From the NCBI GenBank assembly GCA_019239915.1, contig JAFAZF010000011.1, positions 1 through 64,000 of the forward strand: a DNA stretch of 64,000 bases. The letters are read 5' to 3'. This document shows, in pieces, positions 17,489-25,479 of the stretch; the first letter of the stretch is position 1; each line of letters starts with the position of its first letter. Origin of the DNA: Sphingomonadaceae bacterium. GTDB taxonomy: Bacteria; Pseudomonadota; Alphaproteobacteria; Sphingomonadales; Sphingomonadaceae. Position numbers and translations under genes: made by a program. The notes beneath the pieces are model-generated. The model saw only the letters and a list, made by a program, of their open reading frames with translations. It made no database searches and was not told the origin of the DNA.

Positions 17489-18646
17489 ATGGCCCAAGAC
17501 TATAACGCTGCGTTGCTCGAAGCGTGGGATAGTTTCTGCGATCGGGTGAAGGCGGCGGGCAAGCTCGCCTTTCGCGAGCAGGCGCCGGACTCGCCGCTCG
17601 TGCGCGCGACGGGCGTGCGCTACATGGCGCGCTACATCTCCAAGGCGCTCGACCATGCGGTCAACTTCGCCGATCCGCTCTATCCGCAGCTCTGGCATCT
17701 GCAGACGCCGACCAACAAGTCGTTCGGCGACAATCCGGATTGCACCTATCTGGTCGGCGTGATCGACGGCGGTCATGATTATCGCATCGTCGGCAACCGC
17801 GGCACCGTGACCTGGGTGTCGTTCAAGGTCGGCGATGCGATCCTCCACAATCACAATCTGCAAGCAGAGTGGGACGGTTCGTTCGTCATCGAAGTGAGCG
17901 CGACCGAGAAACCGGGCAACTGGATGAAGCTCGAGCCGGGACTCCAGCGCGTGTTCATCCGCCAGTTCTTCGGCGAGTGGGATACCGAGGAGCCGATGCG
18001 GGTGCGGCTCGAGCGGCTCGACATGGATGCGCCGCCGCCGCCGCTGACGCCGCAGGAGGTGATCGACGGTCTCGCCGCCGCCGCCGACTGGTACGAAGAG
18101 GATTCGGCGCGTTGGCCGCCTTGGGTCGATGCGTTTCACGAGAACCCGAACGTCTTCACGGCCGGTGTGCCCAAGGCGATCCAGATGGATGGGCAGGAGG
18201 CCGCGCTCGGCCGTCTCCTCAATTTCGTCGGTTGGAAGATCCAGCCGGACGAGGCGCTGGTGATCGACGTGAAGCCGCCGAGCCCGTGCAGCTACTGGAA
18301 CTTCGAGCTTGGCGATCGCTGGTGGAACTCGACCGATTATCGCTACCGGCTGTCGTCGCTCAACTCGAAGCAGGCCGAACTGGCGGCGGACGGCAGCGTC
18401 TGGGCAGTCGTGTCGCATCAGGATCCGGGCATCGCCAACTGGCTCGACGTCGGCGGCAACATCGAGGGTTCGGTCAATCAGCGCTGGGTCGACGCGACGG
18501 AAAGCCCGCTGCCGCGTGCGCGGCTGGTGAAGATGGCGGAGCTCGACGGCATCCTGCCGAAGGAACTGCGCCGGCTCTCTCCCGAGGAACGCCGCGAGCA
18601 ATTGCGCCGCCGCAAGATCGGCGTCGATCGGCGCTTCGCCGTCTGA
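17489..18646 (+). CDS. DUF1214-like protein, first gene of oxidative cluster
   Basis: A 385-residue cytoplasmic protein without signal peptide. The C-terminal part has YWNFELGDRWWNSTDYRYR and NSKQAELAADGSVWAVVSHQDPG, which resemble DUF1214 proteins. These have no established activity and often sit in catabolic clusters. The N-terminal part is helical (ALLEAWDSFCDRVKAAG). It is followed after 42 bp by a TauD/TfdA dioxygenase and is divergent from a LysR regulator, so it probably belongs to one pathway with the following four genes. The family call is moderate and the function is unknown. Confidence 0.6.
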   Translation: MAQDYNAALLEAWDSFCDRVKAAGKLAFREQAPDSPLVRATGVRYMARYISKALDHAVNFADPLYPQLWHLQTPTNKSFGDNPDCTYLVGVIDGGHDYRIVGNRGTVTWVSFKVGDAILHNHNLQAEWDGSFVIEVSATEKPGNWMKLEPGLQRVFIRQFFGEWDTEEPMRVRLERLDMDAPPPPLTPQEVIDGLAAAADWYEEDSARWPPWVDAFHENPNVFTAGVPKAIQMDGQEAALGRLLNFVGWKIQPDEALVIDVKPPSPCSYWNFELGDRWWNSTDYRYRLSSLNSKQAELAADGSVWAVVSHQDPGIANWLDVGGNIEGSVNQRWVDATESPLPRARLVKMAELDGILPKELRRLSPEERREQLRRRKIGVDRRFAV

Positions 18647-18688
18647 CGCGCAACAAAGATTACCAAAGAGAACATCAAGGAAGAGACG

Positions 18689-19567
18689 ATGGCTACCAAA
18701 CTCGCACCGCCCGAACAGACCTTCACCACCCGCAAGGTGCATCCGACCATCGGGCTCGAGATCAGCGGTCTTGACGTTTCGAAGCCGCTCGACGCGGACA
18801 CTATCGCGGAGCTCACGCGGCTATCGTCCGAATACAAGGTGCTGATCTTCAAGGAGCAGAATCTCTCGTCGGAGCAGCTCGGCGTGTTCGCGCAGAACTT
18901 CGGGGACACCAAGCAGATCCCGCCCAAGATCGGCAACAATCGCGAGCGGCAGCACAATGTCTCGCGACTCGGCAATCAGGAAGAAGCCGGCGCCAAGCAT
19001 GTCGAGGTGTCGGGCTACGCCAAGGTAGCGCGCTTCTGGCACACCGACAGTTCGTGGCGTCCGATTCCGACCTGGCTGACGTTCCTCACCGCCGTCGAGA
19101 TCCCTGATAAGGACGGCGATACCGGCTTTGCGGACATGCAGGCCGCCTATGAGGCGCTCCCCGAGGAGAAGAAGGCGTTTCTCGCCGACAAGCATATGGT
19201 CCACAGCTGGCGGACGCTGCGCCACTACCAAACCGATATCGCGGCGATGGGCGACGACGAGAACGTGCCCCCGCCGATGACGCATCCGCTCATCCGCACG
19301 GTGGACGGCCGCAAGAGCCTCTTCCTGAACGGCCATGTCTGCTATTATGTCGGCGGCATGCCGTCGCTCGAGGAAGGCGAGGCGCTGTTCCGCGAGCTGA
19401 TCGACCACGCCACTTCGCAGCCCTTCGTCTACCAGCACAAATGGACGGTCGGCGATCTCGTCATGTGGGACGACCGCAGCACCATGCACCGCGCCATGCC
19501 GTGGGATTACAGCCAGCGTCGCGTGATGCATCGCGCCGAGGTGTGCGGCACCGAACCGCCGAAGTAA
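18689..19567 (+). CDS. TauD/TfdA-family 2-oxoglutarate dioxygenase
   Basis: A 292-residue enzyme with the Fe(II) triad H118-x-D120 (RFWHTDSSW) and H267 (DRSTMHRAMPWD), and C-terminal Arg residues (QRRVMHRAEV) that bind 2-oxoglutarate. AAGGAAGAGACG before the ATG is a good ribosome binding site. The family cleaves sulfonates, aryl ethers or sulfate esters by hydroxylating the carbon next to the heteroatom, or hydroxylates amino acids. No sulfonate ABC transporter is nearby, so taurine use is not supported. With the following VOC protein and two dehydrogenases it suggests oxidative opening of an organic substrate. Confidence 0.9.
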   Translation: MATKLAPPEQTFTTRKVHPTIGLEISGLDVSKPLDADTIAELTRLSSEYKVLIFKEQNLSSEQLGVFAQNFGDTKQIPPKIGNNRERQHNVSRLGNQEEAGAKHVEVSGYAKVARFWHTDSSWRPIPTWLTFLTAVEIPDKDGDTGFADMQAAYEALPEEKKAFLADKHMVHSWRTLRHYQTDIAAMGDDENVPPPMTHPLIRTVDGRKSLFLNGHVCYYVGGMPSLEEGEALFRELIDHATSQPFVYQHKWTVGDLVMWDDRSTMHRAMPWDYSQRRVMHRAEVCGTEPPK

Positions 19568-19585
19568 GCCGCGACAGTCAGGCGC

Positions 19586-19628
19586 CGCGGGCCCTGTCCA
19601 GGTGAACGGCACCTGGAGCAGGGCCGCG
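19586..19628. repeat. intercistronic hairpin between TauD and VOC genes
   Basis: A near-perfect inverted repeat: CGCGGGCCCTGTCCAGGTG (19586-19604), loop AACGG, then the matching arm (19610-19628) with small bulges. It lies in the 80-bp gap between two co-directional genes and ends about 20 bases before the VOC start. It could be an RNA-processing or stability element, or a weak attenuator. Confidence 0.5.
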
Positions 19629-19647
19629 GTCATGGGAGACAGACGAC

Positions 19648-20157
19648 ATGGCCACCATCAGCACCATTCCGCCACGCAAGAGCCTTGTCGCGGATACCAA
19701 TGCGCCGATGTTCAACGGGCTCTATCAGATGGGCTTCGTCACCTCGGACCTAGACGCCGCGCAGGAGCGCCTCGGCAAACGCTTCGGCATCAAGCAGTTC
19801 CGCGTGAAGCGCGACGCCGCGCGCATGTCGACGGCGCATGCTTATGCCGGCGATATGATGGTCGAGATCATCCAGCCCGGCCCGGAAGCCTCACCGGTCT
19901 ATCATGACGATGTGCCGACGGACGGCGCGGTGCGGCTGCATCATCTCGGCCATCTCGTGCCCGATCTCGAAACCTGGAAGGAGATCGAGACGATCGTCGA
20001 GCGCGAAGGCTGGGCGACGCCGATCAAGGGGACCGTCATGGACGGCAACCTCCACTTTCTCTACGTCGATTCGCGCGCCGACCTCGGCTACTATCAGGAA
20101 TATGTCTACCTGACCGGCCCGGCGCTCCGTCTCTATGATGACGTGCCAGCTAACTGA
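19648..20157 (+). CDS. VOC (glyoxalase/extradiol dioxygenase) superfamily protein
   Basis: A 169-residue protein with two VOC half-modules: GFVTSDLDAAQERLGKRFG near residue 30 and LHHLGHLVPDLETWKEI near 98, with an acidic metal-ligand candidate in MMVEIIQPG. The fold supports metal-dependent isomerase, lyase or dioxygenase chemistry, or simple ligand binding. It lies third in the LysR-linked cluster after the TauD-type enzyme, with GGGAGACAGACGAC before its ATG. It might act on the product of the oxygenase. No substrate can be named. Confidence 0.8.
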   Translation: MATISTIPPRKSLVADTNAPMFNGLYQMGFVTSDLDAAQERLGKRFGIKQFRVKRDAARMSTAHAYAGDMMVEIIQPGPEASPVYHDDVPTDGAVRLHHLGHLVPDLETWKEIETIVEREGWATPIKGTVMDGNLHFLYVDSRADLGYYQEYVYLTGPALRLYDDVPAN

Positions 20158-20189
20158 ACGGCGCAGCCGATCAGCATTTCGGAGGACAT

Positions 20190-20966
20190 ATGACGGATGT
20201 TGCTGCCGCGCTCGGCCACGCGTTCGGCCTTGCCGGCAAGACGGCTATTGTGACCGGCGCGGGCTCGGGCCTTGCGGAGATAATCGCCAAGACGCTTGCG
20301 CGCGCCGGCGCGAGCGTCGTCGCCGCGCACGACGACGCTGCCGAGGCCGAGCGGATCGCGGCGGCGATCCGCGAGGCGGGCGGCAGCGCCACCGCAGCCG
20401 CCTGCGACCCGACCGACGAGGCCGCCGTGGTCGCGCTGTTCGAGAAGCACGACGTGCCGGACATAGTCGTGCTCGGCGCGATGATGCAGGGCGGCGTACC
20501 GGCTGTGGACATGAGCGCCGAACAGTGGGACGCGATGTACGCGGTGAACGCGCGCGGCGCTTTCCTGACCGCGCGTGAGGCGATCAAGCGCATGATCGCG
20601 GCCAAGCGCGAGGGCCGGATCATCGCGCTGAGCACGATCGGCTCGGAGCATCCGGTTCTCCGCGGCAATGCCGCCTACGGCTCGTCCAAGGCCGCGCTTA
20701 ACGCGCTGTGTCGCAATCTCGCCTTCGAGCATGCCGGCGACGGGATTCGCGTCAACGCGATCCTGCCTGGCGCGATCCCGGGCACCGCGCCGCGCATGGC
20801 CGGGGCGGTCGCAGCCGGCGGCCCGGGCGCCAACCCCGATCGGCATCTGAGCGGCTTCGGCGAGCAGGTCGATGTCGGCTGGCTGGCGGTCTATCTCGCC
20901 GGGCCGGCGGCGCGCTACGTCACCGGCCAGACTTTCGTGATCGACGGAGGATTCCAGGTTGGCTAA
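20190..20966 (+). CDS. short-chain dehydrogenase/reductase (first of two)
   Basis: A 258-residue classical SDR with the cofactor motif TGAGSGLAE near residue 20 and the active-site pair AAYGSSKAAL, with an upstream Ser in LSTIGSE. It ends in YVTGQTFVIDGGF, the usual SDR C-terminus. CGGAGGA precedes the ATG. Its last 8 bp overlap the TTG start of the second SDR, so the two are coupled. The absence of an acidic residue right after the second beta strand leaves NAD versus NADP preference open. It probably oxidises or reduces an alcohol/ketone intermediate of the cluster. Confidence 0.9.
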   Translation: MTDVAAALGHAFGLAGKTAIVTGAGSGLAEIIAKTLARAGASVVAAHDDAAEAERIAAAIREAGGSATAAACDPTDEAAVVALFEKHDVPDIVVLGAMMQGGVPAVDMSAEQWDAMYAVNARGAFLTAREAIKRMIAAKREGRIIALSTIGSEHPVLRGNAAYGSSKAALNALCRNLAFEHAGDGIRVNAILPGAIPGTAPRMAGAVAAGGPGANPDRHLSGFGEQVDVGWLAVYLAGPAARYVTGQTFVIDGGFQVG

Positions 20967-21723
20967 GGCAACGAACGGCAATTCGCTCGCCGGCAAGACC
21001 GCGCTCGTCACCGGCGCGGCGTCGGGCATCGGCCGCGCCACCGCGCAGGCGCTGAGAGGCGAGGGCGCCCGCCTCATCCTCGTCGATCAGAATGCCGAAG
21101 GCCTGGCAGAGTTCACCGGCGCGGACGTGCACGCACTGCCGACCAATCTTGCCGATCGCGCCGCGCTGCTGAAGATGACGGAGCGGGCGATCGGGCACGG
21201 CTGGGGCGTCGACATCCTGATCAACGCCGCGGGGATCACCGGCCAGGGTTCCACTCTGCTGGAGACAAAGGAAGAGATCTGGGATCTCGTTCACGCGGTC
21301 AACAGCACCGCCCCTTTTCTGCTGATCCGCGAGATCGGCAAGCACATGGTCGAGCAGGGCAAGGGCGGGCGGATCGTGAACATCACGTCGAGCTCGGCGC
21401 ATCGCGCGCTCAGTTCGCAGACCTCCTACGGCGCGTCGAAGGCGGCGCTGGCGCAGCTCACCCGGATCGCGGCGGCGGAGCTCGGCAAGCATGACATCAA
21501 CGTCAACGCGATCGCGCCCGGGCTCACCCGCACGCCGATCGTCGATCGCGCGTTCACGCCGGAGGCGCTCGCCCAGGCGCTCGTCAGCGGGCCGATCGCC
21601 AACCTGCTGCAACGCATCTCCGAACCCGAAGACATCGCGGCGGTCGCGCTGTTCCTGTGCCAGCCTGTGAGCCGCCAGATCACCGGCCAGACCGTGCATG
21701 TGAGCGCCGGCGCGATCGTCTGA
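20959..21723 (+). CDS. short-chain dehydrogenase/reductase (second of two)
   Basis: A 254-residue classical SDR: TGAASGIGRA near residue 19, a DQN at the end of beta2 suggesting NAD use, NAAGITG, ITSSSAH and TSYGASKAAL with the catalytic Ser, Tyr and Lys. It starts at a TTG (20959) inside the end of the previous gene, with GGAGG at 20946-20950 giving ideal spacing. It is the last gene of the LysR-linked operon, and the tRNA-Cys gene follows in the opposite direction. Confidence 0.9.
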   Translation: MAKATNGNSLAGKTALVTGAASGIGRATAQALRGEGARLILVDQNAEGLAEFTGADVHALPTNLADRAALLKMTERAIGHGWGVDILINAAGITGQGSTLLETKEEIWDLVHAVNSTAPFLLIREIGKHMVEQGKGGRIVNITSSSAHRALSSQTSYGASKAALAQLTRIAAAELGKHDINVNAIAPGLTRTPIVDRAFTPEALAQALVSGPIANLLQRISEPEDIAAVALFLCQPVSRQITGQTVHVSAGAIV

Positions 21724-21766
21724 TCGTCTAACGCCTCTCGTCGGAGGGGCCGCCATGGCCGGTCGC

Positions 21767-21840
21767 TGGAGGCCCGAGCCGGAATCGAACCGGCGTGCAC
21801 GGATTTGCAGTCCGCTGCGTCACCACTCCGCCATCGGGCC
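21767..21840 (-). tRNA. tRNA-Cys (anticodon GCA)
   Basis: On the minus strand the 5' acceptor arm GGCCCGA (21840-21834) pairs with TCGGGCC (21777-21771), followed by discriminator T and an encoded CCA (21769-21767). The anticodon GCA lies at 21808-21806 within GACTGCAAATC, and the T arm is GCCGG-TTCGATT-CCGGC. The cloverleaf is complete and of normal length for a Cys tRNA. Confidence 0.97.
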
Positions 21841-21911
21841 CCGCGGCTGCGGCAAGGCCGCGCAGATGCGTGGCTTTTCCGCAGCCGTCAAGGCGCGATG
21901 GCGTGGAGCGC

Positions 21912-22505
21912 TCAGCGTGCCGCGGTGAGCGTCAGGCCGGTCTGCGCCGCCTGATAGCGGTTCAGCACCTCGAGCGCGGCGGTCACCTCGGCTTGCGACG
22001 GTGTCGCGACGCGCGGCGCCGCGATCGGTGCCGCCGAAGCGATCACCTCGTGCGCGGCGCAGGCGCCGTCCGCTTCCTGCGGCGGATCGCTGCGCTGGTC
22101 CGCGAGCGCGAACAGTGTGTCGGCCGAAGCTGCCGCGTCATCGGCGGTCTGCGCCGCCTCGTCGCAGGCGCCCTGCGTCGTCGAGGCGCCGCCATAGGCG
22201 TTGGCGAGCGAGGTCGCGAAGTGATCATAGGCGATCTGACCGCCCTCGCGGGAGAAATGCGCCTTGATCGCGGCATTGGCGAGATCGAGCTGCGCGTGCC
22301 GCGCGCTCACGAAGCCATTGTAGTGCGCCGAGATATCCATGCCCACGGCGTGGCAGCGCAAGGTCGCGGCCATCAGCATCGTCTGCAGATCACGTACGCG
22401 CGCCGCTGCGAGCGACGGGCTGTCCCAGCACTGCGCGACGCTGGGCGAAGCCACCAACGAGCTGCTGAGCGCACAGAGAATTCCTAGCTTTTTCAGGTTG
22501 TTCAC
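21912..22505 (-). CDS. hypothetical secreted protein
   Basis: A 197-residue protein. The start is set at a GTG (22505), which places a clean signal peptide at the N-terminus (NNLKKLGILCALSSSLVA, cleavage likely after PSVAQ). The mature part is Ala-rich and helical, with Cys residues in QCWDS, RCHAVG, ACDEAA and ACAAHE that could form disulfides. The block MDISAHYNGFVSARHAQLDL has the look of conserved alphaproteobacterial proteins of unknown function. It stands alone, divergent from the methyltransferase-TolC-PopZ run. The alternative ATG at 22550 would bury the signal peptide. Confidence 0.65.
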   Translation of the reverse strand: MNNLKKLGILCALSSSLVASPSVAQCWDSPSLAAARVRDLQTMLMAATLRCHAVGMDISAHYNGFVSARHAQLDLANAAIKAHFSREGGQIAYDHFATSLANAYGGASTTQGACDEAAQTADDAAASADTLFALADQRSDPPQEADGACAAHEVIASAAPIAAPRVATPSQAEVTAALEVLNRYQAAQTGLTLTAAR

Positions 22506-22773
22506 GAAAGCCCCCGGTCCTGGACGCGGACTGATTCCGCGATGCAGCATGGATGCGGGAGAGCCGGTTTTCGGAATTTGAAGGAACAGGCTTGGGCACG
22601 CGTTAACGTTTTATTTCTGCAGGTTACGCAATGTTTGCGGGTCTGATCGCGCGTGCGGCACCGATGTGGCGGTCCGTTGGCGCTTGGCGGATGTAACGGG
22701 ACGCGATAGGCCTTGCTCGCCGCCGGCGCGCCGGCTGTATTGCATCGCTAACACAGTTGTGTCAGGCAGGGGC

Positions 22774-23421
22774 GTGACCGAGCAGAATTTCGAACGAATG
22801 CGCCGCGCGATGGTGGCCAGCCAGCTGCGCCCGACCGGGGTCAACGACGCGCCGGTGCTCGATGCGCTCGGCGCTGTCCCGCGCGAGCGGTTCGTGCCGC
22901 CCGCCTGGCGATCGCTCGCCTATGTCGATGCGACGGTCCCGCTGGGTCACGACCGCGCGATGAGCCAGCCGGTCGTGCTCGGTCGCCTGCTCACGGAGGC
23001 GCGGCCGCGCGCCGGCGAGCGCGCGCTCGTCGTCGGCGCCGCGCTCGGCTACAGCGCCGCCGTGCTCGCGGCGATCGGGCTCGAGGTGATCGCGCTCGAG
23101 GAGCAGGCCGCGCTCGCCGGCGAGGCGCGGATCGCGCTCGGCGGTGTGGCGCGCGTCGTGGAAGGGCCGCTCAACCAGGGCTGGGCGAGCGGCGCGCCCT
23201 ATGACCTCATCCTGATCGACGGCGCGGTGGAGCGTGTTCCCGACGCGCTGCCGGCGCAGCTGCGGGAAGGCGGCCGCCTCGCGACGGCACTGAACGAGCG
23301 CGGCGTGACCCGGCTTGCAATCGGGCGGCGCGCCGGAACCGGCTTCGGCCTCGCATGCTTTGCCGATGCCGAAGCGGCGTCGCTGCCGGGGTTCGCGCCT
23401 GCGCCGCAGTTCAGCTTCTGA
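22774..23421 (+). CDS. protein-L-isoaspartate O-methyltransferase family protein
   Basis: A 215-residue protein from a GTG at 22774 preceded by AGGCAGGGG. The start (VTEQNFERMRRAMVASQLRP) and FVPPAWRSLAYVD, then MSQPVVLGRLL, are family blocks. The SAM-binding motif I reads VVGAALGYSAAVLAAIG instead of the usual GTGSGY, and the second half is short, so it may be a diverged member with weak or altered activity. It sits five bases before tolC, an arrangement often seen in alphaproteobacteria. Isoaspartate repair is the family role. I infer it only tentatively here. Confidence 0.8.
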   Translation: MTEQNFERMRRAMVASQLRPTGVNDAPVLDALGAVPRERFVPPAWRSLAYVDATVPLGHDRAMSQPVVLGRLLTEARPRAGERALVVGAALGYSAAVLAAIGLEVIALEEQAALAGEARIALGGVARVVEGPLNQGWASGAPYDLILIDGAVERVPDALPAQLREGGRLATALNERGVTRLAIGRRAGTGFGLACFADAEAASLPGFAPAPQFSF

Positions 23422-23425
23422 CGCG

Positions 23426-24907
23426 ATGCGCCGCGCGGGCCTGAGCCTTGCCGTGATCGCGCTCGCGTCCGTTTCGGCGCATGCGGCCACGCTGCGCGAC
23501 GCGCTCGTGCAGACCTACGCGAGCAATCCGACGCTGACGGCGGCCCGCGCCGGCCTGCGTGCCACCGACGAGACGGTCGGCATCGCCAAGGCGCCGGGCC
23601 GGCCGCAGGCGAGCGCCAACGGCCAGTTCACCCGGAACTACGAGAAGTTCGGCAATCTCTTCGAAGCCAACCCGCTGCAGGGACAGGCGGGCGGCACCGT
23701 CACCGTGCCGATCTATCAGGGCGGGCGCGTGCTCAACGCGACACGGGCGGCGAAGGCCCGCGTCGAGGCGGGGCGCGCGGATCTGCGCGGCACCGAGGGC
23801 GACACGTTCACCAACGCCGTCGGCGCCTATATGGACGTGATCCGCGACATCTCGATCGTCCAGCTCAACGCCAACAACGTGAAGGTGCTGGAGACCAACC
23901 TCCAGGCCACCAAGGACCGGTTCCAAGTCGGCGACGTGACGCGCACCGATGTCGCGCAATCGCAGGCGCGGCTTTCCGATTCGCGCACCCAGCTCGATTC
24001 GGCGCAGAGCCAGCTCACGGCGAGCCAGGAGAATTATCTGCGCATCGTCGGCACCGTGCCGAACGACCTGCAGGCGCCGCCTCCGCTGCCGACGCTGCCC
24101 GACACGCCGGATCGCGCCGTCGAGGTCGCGCTCGATAACAACCCGACGCTGATCTCGATCGCCGCGCAGGTGAAGGCGGCGCATTTCGACGTGGGCACAG
24201 CGCGCGGCGATCGTCTGCCGACGCTCTCGGCGGTGGGCAGCGGCGGCTACACGCATGTGTTCAGCGGCTCGGATCCGCTCGCCGGTGTCTACAACAACCA
24301 GGTCACCGCCAGCATCGGGCTGCAGGCGACCGTGCCGCTCTACCAGGGCGGGCTGGTCGGCGCCGAGGTCAGGCGCGCACAGGCGCTCGAAAGCCAGCTG
24401 CTCGAGCAGCGCGTCGCGGTCGAGCGCCAGGTGATCGACAATGCCCGCGCGGCTTTCGCCTCCTATCACGCCGCGCTGGCGGTGATCGATTCGAGCCAGG
24501 TCGCTGTGAACGCCAACACGCTCGCGCTGGAGGGCGCGCGCGCGGAGAACAGCGTCGGCACGCGGACCGTCCTCGATGTCCTGAACGCGGAACAGGAGTT
24601 GCTCAACAGTCAGGTCCAGCTCGTCACCGCACAGCATGATGCCTATGTCGCGGGCTTCGCGCTGCTGAACGCGATGGGGCAGGCCGAGGCGCGCTATCTC
24701 GGGCTCGACGGCGGCCCGCTCTACGATCCGACGGTCAACTATAATCGCGTCAGCAAGCGCATCTCGGACTGGAGCGACGATCCCCAGCCGGTGACGCAGG
24801 CGACGCGCACCGTGCCCGCCGTGGTCGGCACGCCACAGCCTCCCAAGATCGGCCCGATGCCCGAACCGCCGCCCGCCGATTCGGACGTGACAGCGCCGCG
24901 CCGGTGA
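23426..24907 (+). CDS. tolC: TolC-family outer membrane channel protein
   Basis: A 493-residue protein with a signal peptide (RRAGLSLAVIALASVSAHAA) and the two repeated halves of a TolC barrel/helical tunnel. Typical blocks are LRDALVQTYASNPTL at the mature start, TVTVPIYQGGRV near residue 92 and ATVPLYQGGLVGAEVRRA near 305, one per repeat. The C-terminal tail (after about 440) is Pro-rich and periplasmic. TolC trimers serve type I secretion and tripartite efflux. No ABC exporter or fusion protein lies next to it here, so its partners are elsewhere. The stop overlaps the next start (GTGA). Confidence 0.92.
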   Translation: MRRAGLSLAVIALASVSAHAATLRDALVQTYASNPTLTAARAGLRATDETVGIAKAPGRPQASANGQFTRNYEKFGNLFEANPLQGQAGGTVTVPIYQGGRVLNATRAAKARVEAGRADLRGTEGDTFTNAVGAYMDVIRDISIVQLNANNVKVLETNLQATKDRFQVGDVTRTDVAQSQARLSDSRTQLDSAQSQLTASQENYLRIVGTVPNDLQAPPPLPTLPDTPDRAVEVALDNNPTLISIAAQVKAAHFDVGTARGDRLPTLSAVGSGGYTHVFSGSDPLAGVYNNQVTASIGLQATVPLYQGGLVGAEVRRAQALESQLLEQRVAVERQVIDNARAAFASYHAALAVIDSSQVAVNANTLALEGARAENSVGTRTVLDVLNAEQELLNSQVQLVTAQHDAYVAGFALLNAMGQAEARYLGLDGGPLYDPTVNYNRVSKRISDWSDDPQPVTQATRTVPAVVGTPQPPKIGPMPEPPPADSDVTAPRR

Positions 24908-25386
24908 GAGATACCATGCGCATGGCGCAGTTCAGCTCCGATCCGTCGATGGAGGACATACTCGCCTCCATCAAGCGCATCATCGCCGAGGAGGAGCCGC
25001 AGCCCTCGCCGTCGACGGTGCGCACCGCGCGCAGCCCGCGGCGCGACGATGCCGAGACGCTCGAGCTCGAGGACGAAGCGCCGCCCGAGGACGTGCTGGA
25101 GCTGACGCGGCCGATCGGGCCGACCGTCGCGCGCGGCAGCGCCGCCAACGACAAGGGATCGGCGGCGCCCGATCTCATCTCGAACGTTACCGCCGATGCC
25201 AGCCGGAGCGCGCTCGCGGCGCTTTCGTCGGTCGCCGGGCAGGGGGGGACAGGCGGAAACGCGCTGGAGGGTCTCGTCCGCGAGCTGCTGCGCCCGATGC
25301 TGCGCGACTGGCTCGACGCCAACCTGCCGGCGATCGTCGAACGCCTCGTCGCCGGCGAGATCGCGCGGATCAGCGGCGGCCGCTAA
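24904..25386 (+). CDS. popZ: DUF2497/PopZ-like polar organising protein
   Basis: A 160-residue acidic, Pro-containing protein. It has the N-terminal signature SMEDILASIKRIIAEEE (about residues 16-32) that recruits client proteins and the C-terminal oligomerisation helices LEGLVRELLRPMLRDWLDANLP, the hallmark of the DUF2497/PopZ family. PopZ forms a polar matrix that anchors ParB and cell-cycle proteins in alphaproteobacteria. The GTG at 24904 overlaps the tolC stop codon. An ATG at 24916 or 24922 is possible. It is followed by a hairpin at 25392 before valS. Confidence 0.88.
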   Translation: MRDTMRMAQFSSDPSMEDILASIKRIIAEEEPQPSPSTVRTARSPRRDDAETLELEDEAPPEDVLELTRPIGPTVARGSAANDKGSAAPDLISNVTADASRSALAALSSVAGQGGTGGNALEGLVRELLRPMLRDWLDANLPAIVERLVAGEIARISGGR

Positions 25387-25391
25387 GGCCT

Positions 25392-25415
25392 CTCCCCTCC
25401 CTTAAAGGGAGGGGC
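25392..25415. repeat. palindrome after popZ (family B core)
   Basis: CTCCCCTCCC-TTAA-AGGGAGGGG forms a perfect stem in the gap between popZ and valS. It carries the same stem sequence as the longer GGGAGGGG-type repeats elsewhere in the window, without the GGGGTGGG tail. It may reduce read-through into valS. Confidence 0.6.
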
Positions 25416-25479
25416 TTCGTGCCAGCTTCGGCGCACATGCTTGGCTTTGCGCGCGACCGCCTGCTAGGCGCAGCCGATC

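Noticed and set aside
21770-21840. tRNA-linked integration site
   Set aside because: No direct repeat of the tRNA 3' end and no integrase gene found in the window, so no evidence of an island at the Cys tRNA.
22583-22615. EcfG-type promoter upstream of the methyltransferase gene
   Set aside because: GGAAC and CGTT are 19 bases apart, outside the 16-17 spacing.
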